NCBI GenBank assembly: GCA_002261195.1
Contig: MVBO01000038.1
Coordinates: forward strand, 50,170-114,169
Direction: 5' to 3'
Length of the DNA stretch: 64,000 nucleotides
DNA from: Bifiguratus adelaidae
Lineage: Eukaryota; Mucoromycota; Endogonomycetes; Endogonales
Numbering within the stretch: the first letter of the stretch is position 1; each line of letters starts with the position of its first letter. The notes beneath the pieces are model-generated. The model saw only the letters and a list, made by a program, of their open reading frames with translations. It searched no databases and was not told the DNA's origin. Positions 11,551 to 22,222 of this stretch are shown here, piece by piece. The translations under genes and the position numbers were made by a program.

Positions 11551-12982
11551 CTAGTCCATGTGCAGTGCGCGCCCCGGCTCGTCTTGGCGGTGCGATCTCT
11601 GACCACCTGATTGATCCCAATTGAGATACGTGTGATCTCCCAGTTTCCTAACCGACTCCTCAGCACTCATCATTGCCAGTCTTTTTGCTAAAAACTCACC
11701 TAGGCTTAAAGCAGTTTCTCGCCAAAAAGATCAATCCCAATAGCGCACAAATACATCCCATGGCAATGTAGGCATACCCCATGAAAGAATTGCGATCACC
11801 CAAGAAGGAGGTTCCAGAAATCACAATGGATTTGCGGCCACCATAGGTCGTGATGGGGTACATGGAATCAATTTGGATTTGGTAAGTCCCTGCCGCAAGT
11901 GTATCTGGTCCATCATACCGGGACCATAGTTTGCGAAAGGTGGGGTACCAACTTAGACGCATCCACACAAGAAAATGCTCATCTCGCGCAATCTTGTCGA
12001 TATCTGCTTGACTGGCAAAACTGTTGTTGGGATACCGCGATTGCCAGTTGGGTGGAGGAAGGCAATTATCGGGGGTGTAGCTGCTGACGGCGTAACGGGT
12101 CTGGTCGGCTGGCCAAGCGATGTTGGTTGACACAAAGTTGGAAGGTGTACCACCCACCAGGGTCGGCTGTCCAATGGTATCTAGACCAAGGTCAACATCT
12201 CGTCAACGTTCGCCAACGACTTACCATTGAACATGGAGTTGGCTATTAGACCACAGGGATAGTACGGCTTTCCCGAAACCGGATCGTGACCCACAGGCGA
12301 ACACGAAGAATCAGCCGTGCTAGCGTCTACAGCTTGTCCATTCAATTGATTCTGACTGAAACTCTTTACATATTGGCGATGGTTTTGGTAGAAGTTGGTC
12401 AATTTGTAATAGATGAAAACAGATGGTTTGAGGGGTACGCCAATGGTAAATTGAATGTGACAGCGAGTGATTTGAAGGTTTTGAGGGTTCGATGAGTTGT
12501 CAAGGAACGTTGTCACGGTCTCTGAGTAGTATTGCGGTACGTTGATTTCTGAAGCAGAGTATGAGCATGCAAGAAAGCGTGTTTTGAGCCTAGGTGAGGA
12601 ATGTACCTGTTGTGTTTGAAGAACCGAGATGGTAACTCCACAAGTTGGAAGGTATTAGCTGAGGGTTCGTTGTTACACTACCGCAATCCGTGTAGTCAAT
12701 CTCAATCTCGTTAACCTGCAGGAGACGACATTAGTTTGCCTTCACCATGTACTGGACGGGCTGGACGTACTGTTTCGCTGGCCCATAGAAACAAACCGCC
12801 AAGCGGTGCAAAGACGATGCCAACCGCAAAGAGTATAGGAAGAACTGTCTTGGGCGTAAGAAGGGGTTGCCAACTCTTTAATCGCTGCTGCTTGAAAGCC
12901 GTATCTATTTCACAGTGGTGAGCAAGGTATGCAGAGCTAGCTTATACTGACTTGCTGGCTTCCTAGACTTTACATCCGCCAT
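11551..12982 (-). CDS. CDC50: CDC50/LEM3-family P4-ATPase subunit
   Basis: CDC50 proteins are the beta subunits of P4-ATPase lipid flippases, needed for ER exit and for moving aminophospholipids to the cytosolic leaflet. Seen in order: a short exon [31 protein letters not shown]1 [39 protein letters not shown], the lumenal domain with [18 protein letters not shown] and [11 protein letters not shown], and TM2 [17 protein letters not shown]. After NCFKPR the frame meets a stop unless a very short intron (about 34 nt, 11.67-11.70 kb) is removed. Removing it restores the fungal tail [12 protein letters not shown] and a stop at 11551-11553. The last junction is therefore less certain than the rest. 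Confidence 0.92.
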
Positions 12983-13258
12983 GATGAGAGACAGCACTAA
13001 GAGCAGCCTCGCACTGTAATTTCCTTTTATGTGATTCAAGCTAGCACTTGCTATTTAGGAGCGTTCAATGTCCCTCTCTTAATGCACTACCATTGACGCG
13101 AATATGAGATCTATTTGAAAGGTATGGCACGATGAAGAATGATCACTACTAGGTTATTTTGTATCTACCTATTAAAACGCACGTCAGAGAGCGTATCTTC
13201 TTGTCAAGGTATATGAGGTGAATTAGAGGAATGAATGCCTCAGTGGTATCGGCTTGAT

Positions 13259-14472
13259 CTAAGCGCGCCTTCGCACATTAGATTCGGTAGTAGCTGTGGT
13301 TTGGCTCTTTTGGCTACTTGAGACCTGACTTTGGAATTTTTGTACTTCGATGACAACTCTTCCACGTGTAGCGTTTGTTTCAAACCTTTCATAAGCCTGT
13401 ACAAAGCGAAATAATACATCAACATTAGCCTTGCATGGAATAAGGTGCGGAATATACATACCGCACGCGCTTCTTCGAACGGCCAAACAGAGTCTATGAT
13501 GTACTTGAGTTTTCCATCGGCAATCATCTGTCGTATCCTCTCCAGTTTTGTGGGCTCTGGTGTAGCACTGATGAAAGCGTACTTCCTTGGTGTACCGCCC
13601 AAAAAGCGTGGCCGGAAGTAATTCTTTAGTTGTGCCGTAAAGAAAATGCGAATATCAGACCAGGCCCAATCGCGACCTACGGGCCGTTGAATACCCATGT
13701 TCAGAAATGGTGCATCTTTCTTCAGATAGCCAGCGGAGTGAACATAGAGGTCTTGCACACCGACACAATCGATGATGGCGTCGAATGGTCGTTCGCCGTA
13801 AGTAGATGCCAGATACTCGTGCAATGGGCTGTGCTCCTTGTAATCGATGACGACATCCGCTCCAAGTTCCTTCACCATATCGACCTTTGCCTTTGAGCTT
13901 GTTGTAACCACATTTCCTTGCGGTCCCACGATGTGTTTGGCCATTTGCGTAGCCATGATTCCTACGGCTCCACTTGCGCCGTTGATGAGAACATTGTCTC
14001 CGGGTTTGACATTGGCATAATCCAGGAATTGCATGGCCGTGCAGCCAACACCCGCAGCACCCGATGCTTCTTCATTCGTGATGTTGTGTGGTTTGACGAC
14101 GACATTTTTTTGATGCGCTACGATGTACTCTGTAAGTACTCCTCTGAGATCCGAAAAGCCTAGCACTTGAAGGGGTGTTGGTTTAGTGGCCCCAAACACA
14201 AGGGTTCCCAGCTCTTGCAACTCTGATCGAACGTTTTTGCCGGCTTCTACAATTTCGCCTGCAAAATCGAGTTCAGGGATGCGCGGTCGACCAGTGAAGT
14301 TTGGGATAAGATCAAACACCAATAATGAAGAGGAGAGGATGCTGACATGGGTGACCTTGATCAAGACTTGGTCTGCCGAGGTTAGTCTCGGACATTGTAG
14401 ATTGGTGATATTGAGAACGTTCTCCGGGCGACCTGGAATAGTATAAGCCCATGCACGCATTTGATCTCCCAT
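13259..14472 (-). CDS. MDR-family NAD(P)H:quinone oxidoreductase-like protein
   Basis: Exons 13462-14472 and 13259-13396 give 382 residues. It is a zinc-independent medium-chain dehydrogenase/reductase: GroES-like N-terminal half (RIPELDFAGEIVEAGKNV), VGCTAMQFLDYANVKPGD and the Rossmann dinucleotide loop GASGAVGIMATQMAKHIVG, then FDAIIDCVG. The usual catalytic zinc Cys/His ligands are absent. It resembles the reticulon-4-interacting/zeta-crystallin-like branch, with the substrate unknown. Reading on past 13462 without splicing gives a different tail. The spliced one (AYERFETNATRGRVVIEVQ) matches the family C-terminus. Confidence 0.88.
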
Positions 14473-15363
14473 GGCTAATTTACAAAGATTATTGTTGGTT
14501 TACCACCCCATTTTCGACAAACGCGTCTTATACTTTTCAATGCAGATCCTTTGAATATGTTTTTCCCGCGCAGTCGTAGCAAAGCATACGCGTAGTCTTC
14601 TAAAATGGTGATTTGAACCCTAACCCTACACAAACTTGCGGCGCCTGTCTCGCTCATCACATAAGCAAGATCTGCGCTGATACCAGCTAGAATTCGGTTG
14701 AGGATATCCATTGTTAGAGTCACCTTATCCAGCGCTCTGAATTTAATGGACGTTGGTGATTTCTTTATTGGAGACTGAGTACTCGGTATCATGATGTCCT
14801 ACTTTAGTCGAGTATATACGCTCCGAGGTATGGATTGTCAAGGCTTACGTAGCCTGCCTCATCCAATCAGCAAGTATCGTACTACTCCAATGCTCCTTTT
14901 CAACACCGTTGACGCATTCCATTTTCAATATCCAATTACGAAAGTACAAGTGTGCTTAGTCTCCTCATGTCCTCACAGACAGCTGTTCAGGCATTTCGCG
15001 CTCCATGTTGAGTGCGGTTGGACACGCCGGCGCACGGCAAAACGTCCCCGGCCCATTGAAGATTGCATATTCGCTTAGCACTCTATCATCATATCGGACC
15101 AAAAGCACTCGCACAAGCCAACACTGGAATTTCATGCCCTTGGTCAGAGAAATAGACAAAGAGATCTACCCACACAGACGACATCATTGCCATTCACACT
15201 CCTGCAATGGGTCTTCCCTCGGTAGCCAGCAATAACACAGCGCAGAATAGCTTACACTCCCAATGGCCTACCCTCAGTCCGCAAAGTGGATCCAAAAAGA
15301 GAAAAAGTGTCGGCCAAAATTCACCATTTGCTCAGGGGCCATTCTCTTCACCTTTGGCTTGGT
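14473..15363. other. Intergenic region MDR oxidoreductase / MCD4
   Basis: An 891-nt gap whose left third holds the histone-fold-like ORF and whose right part must hold the MCD4 promoter. Upstream in-frame ATGs for MCD4 exist (for example 15286). I see no other conserved protein. Confidence 0.5.
14475..14792 (-). CDS. Hypothetical small protein, histone-fold-like
   Basis: An uninterrupted 105-codon ORF with an ATG start. I do not recognise a specific family. The pattern ILNRILAGISADLAYVMSE followed by QITILEDYAYALLRLRGKN resembles helix 2, loop and helix 3 of a histone fold. Compare histone H4 TVTAMDVVYALKRQG and H2B DIFERIAGEASRLAHY. The N-terminus MIPSTQSPIKKSPTSIK is basic and proline-rich. 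The loop is longer than in histones and is encoded by a telomere-like TTAGGG stretch. It sits 2 nt upstream of the MDR oxidoreductase start on the same strand, so it could also be a 5' leader ORF. Whether it is a real gene is unproven. Confidence 0.3.
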   Translation of the reverse strand: MIPSTQSPIKKSPTSIKFRALDKVTLTMDILNRILAGISADLAYVMSETGAASLCRVRVQITILEDYAYALLRLRGKNIFKGSALKSIRRVCRKWGGKPTIIFVN

Positions 15364-18300
15364 ATGAGGGTGTCCAGGAATGGGCTGCTCCTCATGGGAG
15401 TGGTCTTTCATGTGGTGTACCTGTTTAGTATATTTGATATCTACTTCAAGTCACCGCTTGTTCATGGCATGACTCCTCATCAAGTGAAGAGCGCTCCACC
15501 TGCAGATCGGCTGGTGCTTTTTGTCGGTAAGTCGTGGTAATCTTTGCTTCTGCGTTCAAATGTTGACTTGACTGCTACTACAGGCGACGGCTTACGCGCC
15601 GATAAGCTGTTTCAAAAGTACGACGATGAGCCTACAGGCACCAAAGCACCTTTCCTACGCGACATTGCTCGCAACAAAGGCACTTGGGGTGTCTCTCACA
15701 CACGTGTCCCAACAGAATCTCGGCCTGGCCATGTGGCCATCATTGCCGGCTTTTATGAGGACGTTAGCGCTGTTACGACTGGTAGGTAGACGTTCGCCAT
15801 TGGCTCTTGCAATTCCTGATCTGATTTGTTGTACAGGTTGGACCATGAATCCCGTAAACTTTGATTCAGTGTTCAACGAGAGTACGCATACATGGTCTTT
15901 TGGGTCACCAGATATCTTGCCAATGTTCCAACATGGTGCATCTGATCCAGATTCAGTCGAGACCTTCATGTATGACGCGGAAGCCGAAGACTTCTCTCAA
16001 GGTACGGAATTAAAAACGTGCAATACATCAAAACTCATGCCTTGATATGTTAGAGGCGTCACATTTAGATACGTGGGTATTCGAAAAAGTGGAGGACTTG
16101 TTTCTTAGAGCAGCAAAAGACAAAGCGCTCGATGAACAGTTGCGGTCAAAGAAGATTGTCTTCTTTCTGCATTTGCTCGGGTTGGATACCAATGGCCACG
16201 CTTTTCGACCGCACTCCAAGGAATACATCGAGAACATCGCCCTTGTCGATCGTGGTATAAAGAAGACTGTCGACTTAATTGAGAATTTTTATCGCCATGA
16301 CGGCCGAACAAGTTATGTTTTCACGGCAGATCACGGCATGAATAATAGAGGTGAGTGGAGGCCGAGTAATGTGTTAGTTTCATTGCTCATACCTTGCTTA
16401 GGTGGTCATGGCGATGGCCATCCAGACAACACAAGAACTCCCATTCTTGCGTGGGGTGCCGGAATTAACGGTCCCAATGAGAAGAATCCCACCGGACATG
16501 ACGAGTTCTCCGCCGATTGGGGTCTCTCAGATGTGCAGCGTAATGATATAAAGCAAGCAGATATTGCCCCGTTGATGGTAAGCGAAGCCAGGAATCATCT
16601 TTCCTTGCTGACCTGCAACCAGGCTTCACTCGTCGGCCTTAATTACCCACTAAATTCTGTCGGCAAACTTCCATTGGTCTATCTGGACAACACACCGCAA
16701 TTCAAAGCCGAGTCAGCTCTCGTAAACGCAATTCAAATTTACGAACAGTATAAAGTGAAGCATGGTAGGTGTGGCAACCTTTTGACAAGTCGCGTAAGCT
16801 CAAGACATGATATACAGACGAGAAGAAGGCGACAGAGCTTTTTTTCAAAGAATATGCCCCGCTCTCCGAGGACAAGTGTGCTGCCCGAGCGAGGTTGGAT
16901 GCAATTGAGCGACTAATAGAGGAAAAGGATTATGAGGCCGCTACAGCACAATGCATGGACTGGATTGATCGGTCACTAGCAGGGCTTCGATATTTCCAAA
17001 CATACGATTGGCTCTTCCTTCGCAGCATTGTTAGCGCAGGTTACGTTGGGTGGATAGTGTACAGTCTCTCCTTTGTACTTGATTTGTACGTTTTTGGGCA
17101 TCGCCGACGGACTTCACATCGCTTTGAATCTCCAATTGTAAGTGAGAACTACATTGCAGAAGTAACAGCATGCTAACAGAAAGATCCTAGGTTACAATTG
17201 CAGCGCTGGCCGCGTTGGGTGGGCTATATATGCTGTTATGGCTTCAAAAGATGCCATACATGTATTATGCCTATGTAATATTCCCCGTATACTTTTGGAG
17301 TGAGGTCTTGAGACGGCGGCAAACGCTCGTGTCAGTGTTGAAGCTGAGCACCACTTCAAACGGCATCATCAAGACTGGTATTCCCGTCATAGGAACCATT
17401 ATTGGCATGGAAATGATGGTTAGTGCATGCATGCTTACAGCACTTGGCTTATCTACTCGTTTACCATTAGGTCGTAAGCTTCTTTAGGCGCGAAATCATT
17501 TCGGCATGCTTCATTTTGGGCGCAGTATGGCCTCTTCTCATGCCATCTTCTATCCGACGGCAGTATCCTGGCTTAGCAAGCTTATGGTCACTGTCTTGCA
17601 TGGCCACTAGCACCTTTACTCTACTTCCTGTCGAGAAGGGCGAGGACGTGTCTTTGGTGTAAGTTGGACGAGTATGTCCATTGAACAATTGCTCATGGAT
17701 GTTTTAGGCTGGCAGGGACGGCAGCGATTATCATAACTGGCCTTATCTTCATTTCTGCTGGCCGAAAGATTCTGTATCCAGTGAACTCGAAAGGCTTAAC
17801 AGTGCAGGATGCCGCTTTGCTGCGGAAATCAGTCATTCTCGTTGCCTCGCAGGTGAGTTGTTTTAGCTCAACTCTACGCGGACACCGCGCTGAAATTATC
17901 TTAGCTGACAATGGTCCTGGCAAGTGGTATATTGGTGTATGATACTGTACGGCGTCTAGCCGAGAAGAAAGGTCTTCCGTTGCCCAATCAAGTACTCAGT
18001 TGGGCCATCTTTGGTGAGAGCTTCTTTACTTGGACGCGAGCTATGCTGACAATGTTGTATCCTAGGATCTTCCATATTGGTGCCTTTTCTGTATGATGCA
18101 TCTCACGATCACTACCTCAAACGTCTCTGCGTAATCTTTCTCGGCTTCGCTCCAACAATGATCTTACTCAGCATTTCCTACGAAACTCTATTCTATTACT
18201 CTTATTGCACTACTCTAGTCCTATGGCTGGTGCTTGAACGAAAACTATACATGTTGCCGGAAACCGCGTCCGCGAGACAAAGAGCAGGCGCTTATGTGAA

Positions 18301-18787
18301 CGGAGACGGCAAGACGGAGAAGTTGGCAGGGCCGCTGAGAATGTTGCAAGCCGGCGATGCCAGAACGGTGATGATGTTTGTCTTCTTCATCCACGTGGGC
18401 TTCTTTGGAACCGGCAACGTGGCAAGTCTAAGTAGCTTCTCGCTTGAGAGTGTCTATCGCTTCACCACCGTCTTCAATCCCTTTCTCATGGGAGCATTAC
18501 TCATTCTCAAGATTCTCGTGCCATTTTTGGTCGAATCGGCGATCTTTGGTGTGCTGACCCGTGCTTTGCAACTTCCCGCCTTTAGCCTCTTTTTGTTGGT
18601 CGTATCGATCACCGATATATCAGCACTCAACTTCTTCTACCTCGTGCGAGACGACGGTTCATGGTTGGAGATCGGTACCAGCATTAGCCATTTTTGTATA
18701 TCCGAGCTTTTCATCATCTTCATTATTCTCCTGTTTTGGCTGAGCCGGGCACTCGTGGGCAATATTCGAGTACACTCCCTGGAATAA
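15364..18787 (+). CDS. MCD4: GPI ethanolamine phosphate transferase 1 (PIG-N/Mcd4)
   Basis: This ER membrane enzyme adds ethanolamine phosphate to the first mannose of GPI precursors. I chose the ATG at 15364 because [19 protein letters not shown] is the family N-terminus (signal-anchor, then [10 protein letters not shown]). An upstream in-frame ATG at 15286 would add 26 residues. The alkaline-phosphatase-like domain shows [10 protein letters not shown] (metal Asp), [12 protein letters not shown] (Thr nucleophile), [23 protein letters not shown] and [14 protein letters not shown]. It is followed by a polytopic C-terminal domain ending with the TM segment [18 protein letters not shown]. About ten introns are inferred. 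The usual VADGLRAD reads VGDGLRAD here, created across an exon junction. Confidence 0.95.
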
Positions 18788-19400
18788 CGATGAAAGTCAT
18801 GATAGAATTCTGTAGTTTTTCCGGTCTCCGCCATTTCCCACGTAACACATATAGAATGGTGCAAAACACTTTTTTGACTTTTCTCATGGTCTTCATGTCC
18901 GGATGCAATGACGCCACCCACTGTACATTCTGGAGATGCGCCAATCAACCAGGGCGAAGACCCAGCAATTCATATCCCGCTCACCGTAAAGAGACAACTG
19001 CTCGGAATTTCGGTCGGCAACGGATGGCGGGTGGGAAAAATGAAAGGAGTTTTACACAGCACGTTGTTGGGTTGTACAGAATGGTCGATCTGCCCGTTGT
19101 ACAGCCCCAAACCCGCGCTTTACAGTTCTTTTCAGGCTTTCCTCTCTATCACAGATGTTTCCTTTGCTCGCCTTTTGCCGCTCCGTTTGCCAACATCGTT
19201 TACCTCACATGAACAATATAATGGTCCTGAAACTAGCCCAATAAACATCGTTCCATAGAAATTTTCTCGTTTGGAGTTTATTGCCAGGAACAGCGACGGA
19301 TCAACGCGGGAAGTTGGAGACCCGCCGGATTGCCTTTCACCTGTCCTACGCCACCAATACATATCCCGTAGTCTGCACAAAGGGCTTGGTTGTTACACAA
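18788..19400. other. Intergenic region without recognised gene
   Basis: Short overlapping frames on both strands (for example a 116-codon plus-strand frame at 18908-19258) show no family motif, no splice continuity and no signal peptide. I treat this as 3' flank of MCD4 and promoter of the GH3 gene. Confidence 0.5.
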
Positions 19401-19408
19401 TATAAATA
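19401..19408 (+). promoter_or_regulatory. TATA box of GH3 beta-glucosidase
   Basis: TATAAATA, 128 nt upstream of the ATG. A strong TATA element fits an inducible secreted hydrolase (inference). Confidence 0.6.
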
Positions 19409-19535
19409 GCAATTTTCCTTCTAAAGCATCTCGTCCTACAAAGGCATAGACTTTTGTGGGGTAATGTAGAGAGCGGAATTCTTCCGCAACGAGTATAAGA
19501 TCTAGGCTAATGCTGATCTCTTTCTTTGCAACAAG

Positions 19536-22039
19536 ATGAAGGCATCGTTGGGATTGATTACGTTGGCCATTGCCATGCTGGCAGGCAATGTCAATGCTAC
19601 ATACAGTAACAAGATCCCCCCGATGGGATATGGACAAGGTGTTAACTTTGACGCTCCGAGCAAGAACCTCGATGCCGATGTCAAGACCATGGTCAAGAAG
19701 ATGAGTCTCAAGCAAAAGATTGGACAAATGTCTCAGCTCAATGAGGACAAAATCTTGCTTCCTGATGGTACCGTGAACGTAACGGCTGTGGAGTACTATG
19801 CAAAGACTTACTACATTGGATCTTATCTGAACAATATGGCTGGGTAAGTTGTCCCTGGTTTGAGATGATGGCGATCCCCATATTGACCTTCTGCATAGCC
19901 ACAATGGCAATCTCAATGCTGCCGGTTACGCAACCAATATTGAAACCCTGTCCGATATCACGGTCAAGGCTGGCGGTCTTCCCATCCTTTATGGGTAAGT
20001 CCTGGACAATTCCCCGCGTTCGCGCGGCGATTATGCGGCAATTGACCGAAAGTTGCTAGTTTGGACTCCGTTCACGGTGCTCATTACGTAGCCAATGCTA
20101 CCATCTTCCCCCATGGTATTGCTCAAGCTGCCTCGTTTGATCCTTCCGTTGCCTATAATGCTGCTGAAATTACTGCTGTAAGTGAAGATGCATGATACGG
20201 ATGATCAAAGTCTGATGTCTACTATTCATGTAGAAAGACAGTCGTGGTGCCAACATCCCTTGGACCTTTGCTCCCATTCTCGACTTGGGAACAAACAAGC
20301 AATGGCCCCGTATTTACGAGAATTTTGGTGAAGATCCTTACTTGCAATCCGTGATGGCCGCTGCTTCCGTTCGCGGTTTCCAAGGCAACTACAAGACCAA
20401 CCGTACAAAGATCGCGGCTTGCGCCAAGCACTTCCTTGGGTATGGCGCCACCCATTCTGGCGAGGACAGAGACTCTAGCTGGATTCCTGACCGTTTCTTG
20501 TACGATTACTACGTTCCCCCCTTCCAGGCTGCCTACGATGCTGGTGCGGCCACGACCATGGAGTCTTACATTGACATCAACGGTGAACCCGTGGTAGGAT
20601 CTACTCGCTACCTCAAGACTTTGATGCGTGACGACATGGGTTTCAACGGCATGCTTGTTACCGATTGGGCCGAGATTGAGAATCTCTATACCTACCATCA
20701 GACCGCTTCTTCGCCGTTGGATGCCGTTTTTCAAGGCATTGGCCAGACCAGCACCGACATGTCAATGATTCCAGAGGATACTAGCTTCCCCGAGCTTTTG
20801 TTGCAACTCGTTCAGAGCGGCAAGATTCCTGAATCGCGTATTGACGAATCCGCTGGAAGGGTTCTCCAACTCAAGAAAGATCTTGGTCTGTTGGCGCCTA
20901 ACGGCTGGAAGGCTGACAAGACGTTGACTGCTTCCGTCGGTCAAACGAGTGACCAAGAGGTCGCTATTGATGCTGCTCGTCAATTGCTCACCTTGACCAA
21001 GAACAACAACACTGTTCTTCCCATCAAGAACGCCAATAAGGTCTTGGTCGTTGGCCCCACTGCTAACGCCATGTCCTACTTGGCTGGTGGATGGACCATC
21101 TACTGGCAAGGTGCTACAGTTGACGGCTGGCAAGGCGCTGTTAGTGACGAGTACTTCTATGGAAATGGTGTCGATATCCTTGACGGTATCAAGAAGGCCG
21201 CTCCTTCTGGCACCACTGTCGACTATGTTATGGGTGTCGATATCTGGGGCAATGTTAACACCACCGCTGCCGATGTTGCTTCCCAAGCTGCCGACGCCGA
21301 CTATGTCATTCTCTGCATTGGTGAACATCCTTATGCTGAAGCACCTGGAAACATACACGATCTCACCTTGCCTGCCGGCATCCTAACATTTGCTGACGAC
21401 TTGAAGGCTAAGCTTAGCAACCAAAAGCTGGTGACCATCCTTACTCAAGGTCGTCCTCGTGTGATTGGCGATGTGCCCACTATCTCTGATGCCATCTTGC
21501 ACACCTTTTTGCCTGGTCCATGGGGAGGTATTGCTGTCGGTGAAGTCCTCTTTGGTATTACCAATCCATCAGGCCGTTTGCCTTACTCTTACCCCCAATA
21601 CCCTGGTGATCAAACCCTTGTCTACTGGAAGGACATTCCTGACAACCAACACGCTGATCCTCTTTACAACTTTGGCGACGGTTTCGGATACTCCCCCATG
21701 GAGTATTCTTCCATCACTGCTTCTTCCAAGACGCTTACGAGTTCCAAATCGGTTTCGGTCTCCGTTACCGTCACGAACATGGGTGAGTATGATGGAAAGG
21801 AACCCGTCCTAATGTACGTCCAACAACCCTACCGCAAAATCTCGCCTCCCACCAAGCTTCTCAAGGCATTCAACAAGATCAGCCTCAAGAAGGGCCAATC
21901 GCAAAAGGTCACCTTCGAGGTCACCGCCGACATGTTCAAATACACTGGTGTGAACAATGTGCCTTATGGTTCTTTGGATTCTGGAATTGTCAACATATTC
22001 ATTGGCACCCAAAACGTGACTTTGACTCTTCAAGCTTAG
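19536..22039 (+). CDS. Secreted GH3 beta-glucosidase
   Basis: Exons 19536-19843, 19899-19994, 20060-20177 and 20234-22039 give 775 residues. The N-terminus MKASLGLITLAIAMLAGNVNA is a signal peptide. GH3 enzymes remove non-reducing glucose from beta-glucans or cello-oligosaccharides. Seen: GLDSVHGAHYV, WPRIYENFGEDPYL, KHFLGYG, the nucleophile motif MLVTDWAEI, then the (alpha/beta)6 sandwich domain (LPIKNANKVLVVGPTAN) and a C-terminal fibronectin-III-like domain (VTNMGEYDGKEPVLMYVQ). By eye it is closer to Dictyostelium- or bacterial-type GH3 than to the large Aspergillus BGL1 type. Its regulation and exact substrate are unknown. Confidence 0.95.
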
Positions 22040-22222
22040 ATGTCCTTTTAATGTATTCAGTGGTAGTTTACATATTATCAAACCCAAGAGCCAATTCACA
22101 ATCAATAAATGGCAAACAATTCGCCTGATAAAGGAACATCTAGCTTCATCGAATCGCTTATCAATGTTCTATATGTTCCTTCACACCATGTTTCACAATA
22201 GATGAGCGCAAGCGGTCTACTC

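Noticed and set aside
14600-14690. Possible minus-strand tRNA (A-box-like TAGCTGGTATCAGC and B-box-like GGTTCAAATC)
   Set aside because: The T stem does not pair and no acceptor stem forms. The bases are better explained by the small ORF.
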